64,000 nucleotides of DNA. It comes from Glycocaulis sp. Its GTDB lineage: Bacteria; Pseudomonadota; Alphaproteobacteria; Caulobacterales; Maricaulaceae. Numbering within the stretch: the stretch's first letter is position 1; every line of letters begins with the position of its first letter. Of this stretch, positions 28,957 through 36,793 are shown piece after piece. Under the pieces are notes generated by a model that was given only the letters and a program-made list of their open reading frames with translations, was not told where the DNA came from and searched no databases. The stretch lies in the NCBI GenBank assembly GCA_022565665.1, contig JAIUMI010000010.1, forward strand, positions 39,481 to 103,480. The letters are read 5' to 3'. Both the position numbers and the translations under genes were made by a program.

Positions 28957-29718
28957 GTGATCTCGATCAGCTTCGATCTTCCGGCCATCGTCTTTGCCGC
29001 CGCGCTGGTGTTTGCCCGCATGGGGGCGATCCTCATGCTGCTGCCCGGCTTCGGCGAGCCCTTCGTGCCAGTGCGCATACGGCTATCCTTCGCGCTGGCC
29101 TTCGCCTTTGCGGTCGGGCCTGTGATTGCGCCCTCCCTGCCGCCCCAGCCCGAAACCATGTCCGGCCTTGTCGGCTTCATGCTGGCCGAGCTGGTGACCG
29201 GACTGATGATCGGGGCGGCCGCGCGGCTGTTCCTCGCTGCGGCCTCGGTCGCCGGCCAGGTGATCGGTTACCAGTCGGGCATGGCGATGGCGCAGGCCTT
29301 CGACCCCGCGCAGGGTCAGTCCGGCGCGTTGCCGGCGGCTTTCCTGAACATCCTTTTCATCACGCTGATCTTCACCACCAATCTGCATCACATGCTGCTG
29401 CAGGCCGCTGTCGGTTCCTACGCGCTGATGCCTGCGGGGGCGGAGCCGCTGTGGGGCGACGCGGCGCAATGGGCGGTGGACCTGTTTATCTCGGCCTTCA
29501 CCATCGGCATCCAGCTGGCCGCGCCGCTGATCCTGTTCGGCCTCGTCTTCTATCTGGGCCTGGGTGTGCTCTCGCGCATGATGCCCCAGGTCCAGATCTT
29601 CTTCGTGGCTATGCCGGTCAACATCCTGATCGGCTTCACGATCTTCGCACTCGCGCTCGGCACCATGGCGATGGTGTGGCTGGAGCGCTTTGAGTCCTTC
29701 GCAGCGAACCTGATGTGA
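28957..29718 (+). CDS. fliR: Flagellar export gate protein FliR
   Basis: 253 aa, about six membrane segments. Conserved: FARMGAILMLLPGFGEPFVPVRIRL near the N-terminus, and AASVAGQVIGYQSGMAMAQAFDP in the middle. Starts with GTG at 28957, directly after fliQ. With FliP and FliQ it builds the export channel through which FlhB's substrates pass. Followed 8 bp later by flhB. Confidence 0.95.
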   Translation: MISISFDLPAIVFAAALVFARMGAILMLLPGFGEPFVPVRIRLSFALAFAFAVGPVIAPSLPPQPETMSGLVGFMLAELVTGLMIGAAARLFLAAASVAGQVIGYQSGMAMAQAFDPAQGQSGALPAAFLNILFITLIFTTNLHHMLLQAAVGSYALMPAGAEPLWGDAAQWAVDLFISAFTIGIQLAAPLILFGLVFYLGLGVLSRMMPQVQIFFVAMPVNILIGFTIFALALGTMAMVWLERFESFAANLM

Positions 29719-29725
29719 GGGGCTG

Positions 29726-30796
29726 ATGGCTGAAGGCGAAGACAAGAGTGAGAAAACCGAACCGCCCAGCCAGCGAAAGCTGGAAAAGGCGCGCGAGAAG
29801 GGCGACGTCCCGAAATCGCAGGAAATACCGGCCTGGTTCATCCTGGCAGCAGGCCTTGGCGTACTGGCCGCCTTCGGCCCGGCCATCGGGTCCGGTCTGG
29901 TGCGTGAGCTGTCCGTCTTCCTGTCCAAGCCGCACGAGCTGTCGCTGGACAATACCGGCGCTCTGGAGCTGACCGCAGGGGCCATCGTGCGCGTGGTGAT
30001 GGTGATGGGGCTGGCCTTCGGCGCCATCATAGCCGCGGCGCTGGCGGGGCATTTCGTCCAGCACGGCCTCATCTTCTCGGCCTCCAAGATCGAACCGAAG
30101 CTCAACAAGCTGAACCCGGTGGAGGGGGTGAAGCGCATTCTCGGCCCGCAGGGCTGGGTCAATTTCGCCAAGGGGCTTGGCAAGATGACGCTGGTGGCCG
30201 CGGCCATCACCATCGTGCTGTGGCCGCGCCAGTCGACGCTGGCCATGCTGCCGGCCATCGATCCCGGCCAGCTCATGGCGCTCTACCGCGAGATTGCCAT
30301 CCAGCTCTTGCTGGCCGCGCTGGCCGTGTTCGCGCTCATCGCGCTGGCGGACTACATCTTCCAGCGCCAGCAATTCTTCAACCGCAACAAGATGAGCCGG
30401 CGCGAGATACGCGACGAGTACAAGGAGACCGAGGGCGATCCGATGGTGCGCGCGCGCCTGCGCCAGATACGCCAGGAACGTGCCCGCAAACGCATGATGG
30501 CCGCCGTGCCGGAGGCGGCCGTGGTGATCACCAACCCGACCCACTACGCGGTCGCGCTGAAATACGAGCAGGGGGTGACGCTGGCCCCGGTCTGTGTGGC
30601 CAAGGGCGTGGAGGCGGTAGCCCTGAAGATCCGCGAGATCGCCGAGGAGCATGGTGTGCCCATCGTCGAAGACCCTCCTCTGGCGCGTGCGCTTCACGCC
30701 AGCGTGGACCTCGATGAGGTGATCCCGCCAGAACACTTTGCCGCTGTCGCCAAGGTTATCGGCTACGTGCTGACGCTGAAACAGAGGCGGCGCTAG
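29726..30796 (+). CDS. flhB: Flagellar export switch protein FlhB
   Basis: 356 aa. Four membrane helices (about 30-215) between N-terminal KTEPPSQRKLEKAREKGDVPKSQEIPAW and the cytoplasmic domain. The autocleavage site NPTH is present (VITNPTHYAVALKYEQG), which switches export from rod/hook to filament substrates. GGGG precedes ATG 29726. Last flagellar gene of the operon; the following JmjC genes have a 96-bp gap. Confidence 0.97.
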   Translation: MAEGEDKSEKTEPPSQRKLEKAREKGDVPKSQEIPAWFILAAGLGVLAAFGPAIGSGLVRELSVFLSKPHELSLDNTGALELTAGAIVRVVMVMGLAFGAIIAAALAGHFVQHGLIFSASKIEPKLNKLNPVEGVKRILGPQGWVNFAKGLGKMTLVAAAITIVLWPRQSTLAMLPAIDPGQLMALYREIAIQLLLAALAVFALIALADYIFQRQQFFNRNKMSRREIRDEYKETEGDPMVRARLRQIRQERARKRMMAAVPEAAVVITNPTHYAVALKYEQGVTLAPVCVAKGVEAVALKIREIAEEHGVPIVEDPPLARALHASVDLDEVIPPEHFAAVAKVIGYVLTLKQRRR

Positions 30797-30892
30797 CAGC
30801 CCCCGCCTTCTGGCACGCGCCTCGCATGTCCGGGCCTCATACCGCGCCTGCCTGTCCCCTTATGGGGCGCGGAGAAGAGATGAGGCTGAACC

Positions 30893-31810
30893 ATGGCTGT
30901 TCTGGCAGACTGGACCGACGAAACCCGCGCCGCCTTCCGCAAGGAGATTGTGCGCGCACGGCACACCCTTCACACCTCGCCGCTGTTTTCCGATGAAGCC
31001 ATCGAGCGGCTGATCGAAATTCACCCGCGCGAGCACGCCGATTTCGCCACCATGGACGAGACCGGCTCGCGTACCTCGTGGAAGACCGGCAATCCGGGCG
31101 ATCTCACCGGGGCGGAGCTTGTCCGCGCCGTGAAGAATGGCCGGCTCTGGATCAATCTGCGCAATCTGTTCGAGATCCATGGCGAGTATCGCGCCATGCT
31201 GGACCAGATGTTTGCCGAACTGCGCGACGCCAATCCGGGTTTTCATCCCGTCCGCATCCTCGGCGGGCTGCTGGTTTCCTCCCCGCAGGCCAAGGTGCCC
31301 TTCCACATGGATCGCACCGACACCATGCTGTGGCATATCCGGGGCAAAAAACGCGTCTTCGTCTATCCCCACCATGACGAGGTGGCGACCGATGCCGAGC
31401 GCGAGGAAGTGCTGCTGCACGAGTTCAATGACGAACTGGCCAATCGGCCCGAGGCGGAAAACCACGCGCGGATTTTCGACCTGGAAGAAGGCGAGATGAT
31501 CTGCTGGCCGCTGCACACCCCCCACCGGGTGGAAAACATGGGCACGCTCAATATCTCGCTGGCGACCGAATACACCACGCCCGAAGCGCGCCTGGTGAAC
31601 AATGCCATGTATTTCAACGGGGTGATGCGCCGCCGCTTCGGCTGGTGGCCGGGCCAGATCGCGCATTGCGAGGGGCTGGACCTGAAGGCCCGCTTCGCCG
31701 CCGGGATGGTGATGCGCAAGCTGGGCATTTCGGTGCCGGTGGAAACCCCGCATGAGGGCGGATATCGCTTCGAGGTCGATCCTGATGCGCCGCTCGGGGT
31801 GCGCGCGTGA
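30893..31810 (+). CDS. JmjC/cupin-like Fe(II)/2-oxoglutarate oxygenase, copy 1
   Basis: 305 aa. Cupin-like fold with metal facial triad candidates His138 and Asp140 (VPFHMDRTD) and a distal His in CWPLHTPHRVEN (His208/His211). The middle WHIRGKKRVFVYP strand is typical of JmjC-like hydroxylases. Substrate unknown: it may hydroxylate a protein, RNA or small molecule. The GTG of its paralogue overlaps the stop (GTGA), so the two are coupled and may act as a pair. Confidence 0.75.
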   Translation: MAVLADWTDETRAAFRKEIVRARHTLHTSPLFSDEAIERLIEIHPREHADFATMDETGSRTSWKTGNPGDLTGAELVRAVKNGRLWINLRNLFEIHGEYRAMLDQMFAELRDANPGFHPVRILGGLLVSSPQAKVPFHMDRTDTMLWHIRGKKRVFVYPHHDEVATDAEREEVLLHEFNDELANRPEAENHARIFDLEEGEMICWPLHTPHRVENMGTLNISLATEYTTPEARLVNNAMYFNGVMRRRFGWWPGQIAHCEGLDLKARFAAGMVMRKLGISVPVETPHEGGYRFEVDPDAPLGVRA

Positions 31811-32721
31811 AGCGGGTTGCACCACCTCTGCTGGACTGGAATAGCGACCGTCAGGACGAGTTTGGGCGCGGCGTCGTAACCGCCCGCTACCAGCTCGCCC
31901 GTCTGCCACTCTTTACCGACGAGGCGCTGGCCGCGCTGCTGGACCGGCATGACCGGTCGCTGGTGGATGTCTGCACGATGGGCCGTGACCCGGCTGCGCG
32001 CTCAAGCTGGCGTGATGTCGAGGTCTGCCGCCATCTGCCTGGCCATCATCTGATGGAGGCGGTGCATCAGACGCGTCTGTGGGTGCAGGTGCGTGAGGCG
32101 CTGAACACCGATTCCGTGCTGCGGCCCGTCTTCAACGCCCTGTTCGATCAGCTCAAAGTGCTCAACCCGGACTGGAAGCCCTTGCGGGCCTATGGTTCGG
32201 TGATCATCGCCTCACCGGGCGCGCAGGTCTTCCTGCACAGTGATGTGTCCGAAACGATGATGGCGCAGGTCAGGGGCACGCAAAGGCTTCTGGTCTATCC
32301 GCCCCGCCAGCCCTGGGTCAGCGACGAGGCGCTTGAGCGCGTGCTGATGGGCGAGGATCACGGCGATCTGCCTTATGAGCCGTCCTGGGACGCGGAGGCC
32401 GCCATTGCCGGGATGGGGCCGGGCAGCTTTGCCAGCTGGCCGCTGCACGCCCCGCACCGTATCGAGATGACGGGCGGGATATCGGTCACACTGGCGCTGG
32501 AAGCGGTCACCCGGACCTCGCTGGTCAGAAACGGTGTTCTGCATGCCAATGCGGTTATGCGCCGGGCGGGATGGGCGCCGCGTTCCAGCCGCGCACGCGG
32601 TGCCGGTGCGGTGGCCAAGCTTGCCCTGTCACGCGGCGTGAAGGCGGTGAGCTCCCTGCGCGCGCCGGCACCTGACCCCGTAGGCGAGGATACACCGCTG
32701 GCGCAGATGGAACGGGCCTGA
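31807..32721 (+). CDS. JmjC/cupin-like oxygenase, copy 2
   Basis: 304 aa paralogue of the previous gene in the same order of motifs: FLHSDVSETMMAQVRGTQRLLVYP (His144, Asp146) and SWPLHAPHRIE (His214/His217). Shared N-terminal pattern YQLARLPLFTDEALAALLDRH matches HTLHTSPLFSDEAIERL of copy 1. Starts at GTG 31807 overlapping the upstream TGA. Divergence is high, so the duplication is old and substrates probably differ. Confidence 0.75.
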   Translation: MKRVAPPLLDWNSDRQDEFGRGVVTARYQLARLPLFTDEALAALLDRHDRSLVDVCTMGRDPAARSSWRDVEVCRHLPGHHLMEAVHQTRLWVQVREALNTDSVLRPVFNALFDQLKVLNPDWKPLRAYGSVIIASPGAQVFLHSDVSETMMAQVRGTQRLLVYPPRQPWVSDEALERVLMGEDHGDLPYEPSWDAEAAIAGMGPGSFASWPLHAPHRIEMTGGISVTLALEAVTRTSLVRNGVLHANAVMRRAGWAPRSSRARGAGAVAKLALSRGVKAVSSLRAPAPDPVGEDTPLAQMERA

Positions 32722-32774
32722 CGGGCTGAAGGCCGGTTTTGACGCCGGCGCGGATTCGCCCTAGCTCAAGAGGC

Positions 32775-33194
32775 ATGGCGCTGCATCTCATCAAGCTGTG
32801 CGTAGGGGTCGACAGTATCGAGGATCTGGAGGCCCGGCGGGCGAAATCCGCACCGGGTTCCGGCCCGGTCTTCCACGTCACCCGCATGAGCCCCAAGCGC
32901 CGCGACGAAGTACTCGATGGCGGCTCGCTCTACTGGGTAATCAAGCGCGTCATACAGGTCCGCCAGCGCATCATCGATCTGGAAGAGATCACCGGCGAGG
33001 ACGGCATATCGCGCTGCTGCATCTGGATGGAGCGGGAGCTGATCCGCACATCGCCGCGCCCGAAAAAGCCGTTTCAGGGCTGGCGCTATCTAAAAGCGGC
33101 CGATGCCCCGCCGGACCTGTCCTCGCCCGCTGCAGGCGGCGAGGAATTACCCGGCGAACTGCGCCGCAAGCTCATCGAGCTGGGCGCCTGGTAA
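32775..33194 (+). CDS. DUF1489 family protein
   Basis: 139 aa, an alphaproteobacterial family of unknown function. Signature HLIKLCVGVDSIEDLEARR, YWVIKRVIQVRQRIIDLEEI and CIWMERELIRTSPRPKKPFQGWRYL. ATG 32775; the earlier in-frame ATG at 32739 falls within the gap after the JmjC pair. Confidence 0.88.
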   Translation: MALHLIKLCVGVDSIEDLEARRAKSAPGSGPVFHVTRMSPKRRDEVLDGGSLYWVIKRVIQVRQRIIDLEEITGEDGISRCCIWMERELIRTSPRPKKPFQGWRYLKAADAPPDLSSPAAGGEELPGELRRKLIELGAW

Positions 33195-33435
33195 CAAGTT
33201 ATCCCCCGCCTTGTGCTCCGGACAGATGCGCCAGCGCTACGGAGTCATCCGCCTGCCGGGATTCAACCTTTAATTGATTTTCAAGCGGAAGCAGCCAAGC
33301 GCTTCCAACTTATCCCCCACCGGATCGGCGAATAACGGTTGAGATTTACCACCAATGTAGGAATATTATCCTCGCTTCTGGCGCGTGCCCCTAGACTGGG
33401 GCGGTAGCGGAGTGTTGCGCCGGCAAGGAGCAGGG
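33195..33435. promoter_or_regulatory. Regulatory-looking gap before the DnaA-IV-like gene
   Basis: 241 bp without a gene. Contains two direct copies of TTATCCCCC (33199-33207 and 33310-33318), each within CAAsTTATCCCCCr, near-matches to the first part of the DnaA box TTATCCACA, and TTAA-N7-TCAA (33270-33284), one mismatch from a CtrA site. AT-rich stretch at 33345-33375. Confidence 0.4.
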
Positions 33436-33909
33436 ATGATGGGACGCATGACAGAACGCAAGCAGGCCGACCGGGCCCGCGCCCAGCTGGCGCGCCAGAT
33501 CGCGGCATACAGTCTCGCGCTGCCGGTGGAGGAGCTGGACGGGCCCACACGCGGCGGAGCCGATATCGCGTTTGCGCGGCAGGTGGCGATGTATCTGGCT
33601 CATATTGCTTTCGAGATGTCGCTGGCGCGCGTCGGCGAGGCCTTCGGCCGCGACCGCTCCACGGCGGCTCATGCCTGTCACATCGTCGAAGACCGGCGCG
33701 ATGACCGGGCCTTTGACACACTCATGGACGAGCTGGAAGCGGCCTTGCGTGCCTTGCCTCTGCCCGAAACGGCGATCGAGGCGTGCCATGCCAGCGCGCC
33801 GGAGCAGGCTGGTGAGCGCCCCGTCCTGGCTGATCCGGCTGGATCGTCCCGGCCGGCGCATCGCGCTGATGCCGGGCGGGCGCAGTTTTGGCGTCTACGC
33901 CAGTGCTGA
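33436..33909 (+). CDS. DnaA domain IV-like helix-turn-helix protein
   Basis: 157 aa. Residues about 40-85 (ARQVAMYLAHIAFEMSLARVGEAFGRDRSTAAHACHIVED) match the DnaA C-terminal DNA-binding domain, with the RDRSTAAHA signature corresponding to the GGRDHTTV box-contact loop. No AAA+ domain. Might bind DnaA boxes; known small DnaA-like proteins can modulate initiation. ATG 33436 follows AAGGAG at good spacing. Its last 40 codons (from 33788) overlap the next gene in the +1 frame. Confidence 0.75.
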   Translation: MMGRMTERKQADRARAQLARQIAAYSLALPVEELDGPTRGGADIAFARQVAMYLAHIAFEMSLARVGEAFGRDRSTAAHACHIVEDRRDDRAFDTLMDELEAALRALPLPETAIEACHASAPEQAGERPVLADPAGSSRPAHRADAGRAQFWRLRQC

Positions 33910-34582
33910 CCGCCGCCGCCGTCCGTTTGCAGTGCTCAGTGCGCGCGAGCTGGACGGCGCCCTGCAATCCGGCCTGATCGAGCCGGGCGAGGGAGAAAGC
34001 TTCGTCATCACCATGGCCGGTCAGGCGCATCTGCGCCGCGCACGGGCAGGGGACGGGGCGGAGGCCCAGCCCTTTGCCGGCCAGCATCGCCAGATGCAGC
34101 CGCGCGCGGTGATGATGCCGGCAGGGCGTATCGAGACGGTGATGGCCAATGCGCTCGCCTCGCCACTGGCGCGCTATGCGCGGGCGCGTAGTGGCCGCCC
34201 GCCTTTGCTCGATCAGCTCCATGTGGTGGCCGGCGACCGGTTGCGGGCTGATTATGATGCCTCCTCCATGCGCTCGCGGCTGGTGGCCGACTGGTCTGCC
34301 CAGCCGCGTCAGGGCCGCCATGGTGCGCGCGACCCGGCTGATGCGCCTGCGCGCATGCTGGATGCGAAGACGCGGGTGATGGATGCTCTGGCGGCTGTGG
34401 GGCCGGGGCTGGACCGGCTGCTGGTCAATGTGTGCCTGCGTGAAACGGGCATGGAACGCGCTGAACGGGATATGGGCTGGCCGGGCAAGGCCGGTGCGCC
34501 GGCCCTGCGGCTCGCACTCGACAGGCTGGCCGTGCATTACGGGCTGAAACGGCCAGAAGAGGCCGCAGATCCGTTTGGCTAG
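33788..34582 (+). CDS. DUF6456 protein
   Basis: 264 aa, alphaproteobacterial family of unknown role. Recognised by ARYARARSGRPPLLDQLHVVAGDRLRADYDASSM and MDALAAVGPGLDRLLVNVCLRETGMERAERDMGWPGKAG. ATG 33788 overlaps the DnaA-IV-like gene by 122 bp; a later start around 33870 would reduce overlap but lose conserved-looking sequence. Ends 4 bp inside the convergent sufE gene. Probably works with the upstream DNA-binding protein. Confidence 0.75.
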   Translation: MPARRSRLVSAPSWLIRLDRPGRRIALMPGGRSFGVYASADRRRRPFAVLSARELDGALQSGLIEPGEGESFVITMAGQAHLRRARAGDGAEAQPFAGQHRQMQPRAVMMPAGRIETVMANALASPLARYARARSGRPPLLDQLHVVAGDRLRADYDASSMRSRLVADWSAQPRQGRHGARDPADAPARMLDAKTRVMDALAAVGPGLDRLLVNVCLRETGMERAERDMGWPGKAGAPALRLALDRLAVHYGLKRPEEAADPFG

Positions 34583-34989
34583 GCCGCTTCCTCGCGGATG
34601 CGCGCCAGCATGGAGGCCAGACCGTTCGAGCGTTGCGGGGAGAGATGTTCGGCCAGGCCGATGCGAGAGAGCACTTCGCGCGCATCCACGGCCCGTATGG
34701 CGGCGTTGTCGCGGCCCGAATAGAGCCGGATGAGCAGGGCGACCAGCCCCTTGACGATATGGGCATCGGAATCGCCGCGAATGACGAGGCCCCCGCCGGG
34801 CTCGCGTGTCATCACCAGCCAGACCTGGCTGACGCATCCCTGCACCTTGTTGGCGTCCACCCGCTCGGCATCGCTCAACGGCTCCAGCTGGCGGCCCATA
34901 TCGATGAGATAGCGATAGCGCTCCTCCCAGTCGCCCAGAAGGTCAAACTCTTCAACGATATCGTCAATGATCGGATCGGCAGCGCTCAT
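34579..34989 (-). CDS. sufE: SufE-family sulfur-transfer protein
   Basis: 136 aa. Accepts persulfide from cysteine desulfurase SufS for Fe-S cluster assembly. Active cysteine in VQGCVSQVWL; flanking EEFDLLGDWEERYRYLIDMGRQLEPL and GLAEHLSPQRSNGLASMLARI are conserved. Start at complement 34989 rather than three codons upstream. Tail-to-tail with the DUF6456 gene (4-bp overlap). Confidence 0.92.
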   Translation of the reverse strand: MSAADPIIDDIVEEFDLLGDWEERYRYLIDMGRQLEPLSDAERVDANKVQGCVSQVWLVMTREPGGGLVIRGDSDAHIVKGLVALLIRLYSGRDNAAIRAVDAREVLSRIGLAEHLSPQRSNGLASMLARIREEAA

Positions 34990-35039
34990 GCGCCACACCT
35001 AGTGCTGCGCGGCTGCAGGGGCAAGACGGGTGTATCAGT

Positions 35040-35393
35040 CTAGCGGGTCTGGGTGCGCGCTGCGTTATCGGTCTCGCGCGCAGCCTCGATCATGGCGTCG
35101 GCCTGCGATAGTGCCATCGACCCGATATAGCCGCCAAACCCGGTCAGGTGACCCCAGATCTCGCACAGTTCGCGATAATCGGCGCACAGCCCGTCGGTGG
35201 CCGTCTGCACATTGGCGGCGGGAATTGCAGCGGGAGCGGCGGGCTCGTGCATCTGCTCGCTTACGCGTGCGACGGGTTCGGCCAGAAGGCGCTCCATGTC
35301 GCCTGCAAACACACCTCCGGCTGCGGTGAAGCCGGGCGGCACGAAGGCCGCGACTACCGCAATCCAGAAAATGGCGCGCAGGACAAACATCAT
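35040..35393 (-). CDS. Membrane-anchored or secreted protein, DUF5330-like
   Basis: 117 aa. Hydrophobic N-terminal segment (about res. 4-24, VLRAIFWIAVVAAFVPPGF), a polar middle and two cysteines (GLCADYRELCEIW). Short form of the alphaproteobacterial DUF5330 pattern; the match is suggestive only. ATG at complement 35393 with GACGAGG upstream. Confidence 0.6.
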   Translation of the reverse strand: MMFVLRAIFWIAVVAAFVPPGFTAAGGVFAGDMERLLAEPVARVSEQMHEPAAPAAIPAANVQTATDGLCADYRELCEIWGHLTGFGGYIGSMALSQADAMIEAARETDNAARTQTR

Positions 35394-35534
35394 GGCTTAC
35401 GCCTCGTCACGATTGACGGAAGGACCCTTTCCTCCCGCATTCGAACGCTAGGCGAGACGTGCGCGCAATGCCAGCGAAAGCCGGGCATTGGGTAAACGGG
35501 GCATTAATGCTCAACAGGCGTGGTTGCCGGGGTG

Positions 35535-36617
35535 TTAACCGCCCGTGGAAACCGCTTCTGCAACAGGCGCACGCGTGGCCGTCAGGCATCCGGCGACCTC
35601 TTCCAGCGCGTGCTCTGCAATGCAGAACGCATCCTCGTACTTGAAGTGTCCCGCAGCCACGCACTGGGCGAGGTTCAGGCGCGCGCCGCGAATGCAGCGC
35701 TCCACGCCCGGATCGGCGAGCAGCACGTCCATGGCGCGCATATCCCCGCTCTCGATGGATTGCAGGGCGGCAACGGCCAGTATGCGGCCAACGCGGCGCT
35801 CATCGGGCTGAAGCTGTACCTCGCCGACCGTCAGGGCGAGCGAGGGATCGGGCGCGGCCGGGCGCGGTGCGCCGCCTTGCGCGTCAAACAGGTCGGATGC
35901 CGCACCGAGGCGCCGCCCATTGCCGTTATCGGGCAGGCGGAAAGGCGTCTGCAGGCGCACAGAACCCGTTTCGATCTGGTTGAGCCGGGTCGCGCGGTCG
36001 CGCGCACGGGCGCGTGCCCAGGTCTGGCTTTGCAGGTCATAGGCCGCCTCGCGATAGCGCGAGCTGACCGTGATCATTTCCTGATTGTCGGTGGTCAGGG
36101 CGGTTACCACATTGTCCGAAGCGGAGTCAGCACCCATGAAGCCGGTTACGAAAACCGGGTCATTCATCAGGCTCGCTGCCGTCACGCCGGCGCCATAATA
36201 GTCGGAGATGGCGCGCACCGCGTCGATGAACTCGGGATGCTGGGAAGCGACCAGCGCCGCATAGGCGATCTGCGCGTCCACCAGACGGCTGTCGGTATAA
36301 TAGCCCGCCAGGGCGTCCATGGTCTCGTCGAGATCGAGCACGGAGGTCAGCGGGCGCCGGCCAGCCTCGCCGACCTCGGCGTGGAAGGCGGCATAGGTTT
36401 CCGCAGTGGTTTCCAGCCGTCCGCGCTGGCCATTGGCGTCCAGGGCCAGTACCGGCCCGCTGTCAGCCTGCGGGGCTGTCTCGCTGATTTCGGCTTCTTC
36501 CGTTTCGGGCGGATTGGCCGGTTCCTCGACTGCAATTGCGGAGTGGGTGAAGGCAAGGGCGACCAGCCAGGCAGTGATCATGGCCAAAGGGCTCCAGACG
36601 GCGGTTTGGATGAACAT
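35535..36617 (-). CDS. Secreted or envelope protein, hypothetical
   Basis: 360 aa, not recognised. N-terminal hydrophobic segment (VWSPLAMITAWLVALAFTHSAIA) with a probable cleavage at AIA-VEE, an acidic linker, and a helix-rich body. Four cysteines cluster near the end (EDAFCIAEHALEEVAGC and RCIRGARLNLAQC), a pattern suggesting two disulfides. Start at complement 36617 (AAGG upstream); a longer frame begins at 36677. Divergent from the DivJ-like kinase. Confidence 0.65.
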   Translation of the reverse strand: MFIQTAVWSPLAMITAWLVALAFTHSAIAVEEPANPPETEEAEISETAPQADSGPVLALDANGQRGRLETTAETYAAFHAEVGEAGRRPLTSVLDLDETMDALAGYYTDSRLVDAQIAYAALVASQHPEFIDAVRAISDYYGAGVTAASLMNDPVFVTGFMGADSASDNVVTALTTDNQEMITVSSRYREAAYDLQSQTWARARARDRATRLNQIETGSVRLQTPFRLPDNGNGRRLGAASDLFDAQGGAPRPAAPDPSLALTVGEVQLQPDERRVGRILAVAALQSIESGDMRAMDVLLADPGVERCIRGARLNLAQCVAAGHFKYEDAFCIAEHALEEVAGCLTATRAPVAEAVSTGG

Positions 36618-36707
36618 CACTTTGCCTTGAATTGCGCCAGTATCCAAGAGGGGTCGCTGTGTGTGGAAACTGAACAACGACGCGGATTCTCGCGCGCTGC
36701 CGGGCTC

Positions 36708-36733
36708 TTAACCCGGATTCAATAATTGTTAAC
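36708..36733 (+). promoter_or_regulatory. Two overlapping CtrA-like sites before the DivJ-like kinase
   Basis: TTAA-N7-TCAA (36708-36722) and TTCA-N7-TTAAC (36718-36733), each one mismatch from consensus, sharing bases, 61-86 bp before the kinase ATG. Confidence 0.4.
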
Positions 36734-36793
36734 GCGCAAGGCAGAGCGTGCGGGCCTCACTGGTGTCACTGAGTCGGAGATTCGGGCGCTTTC

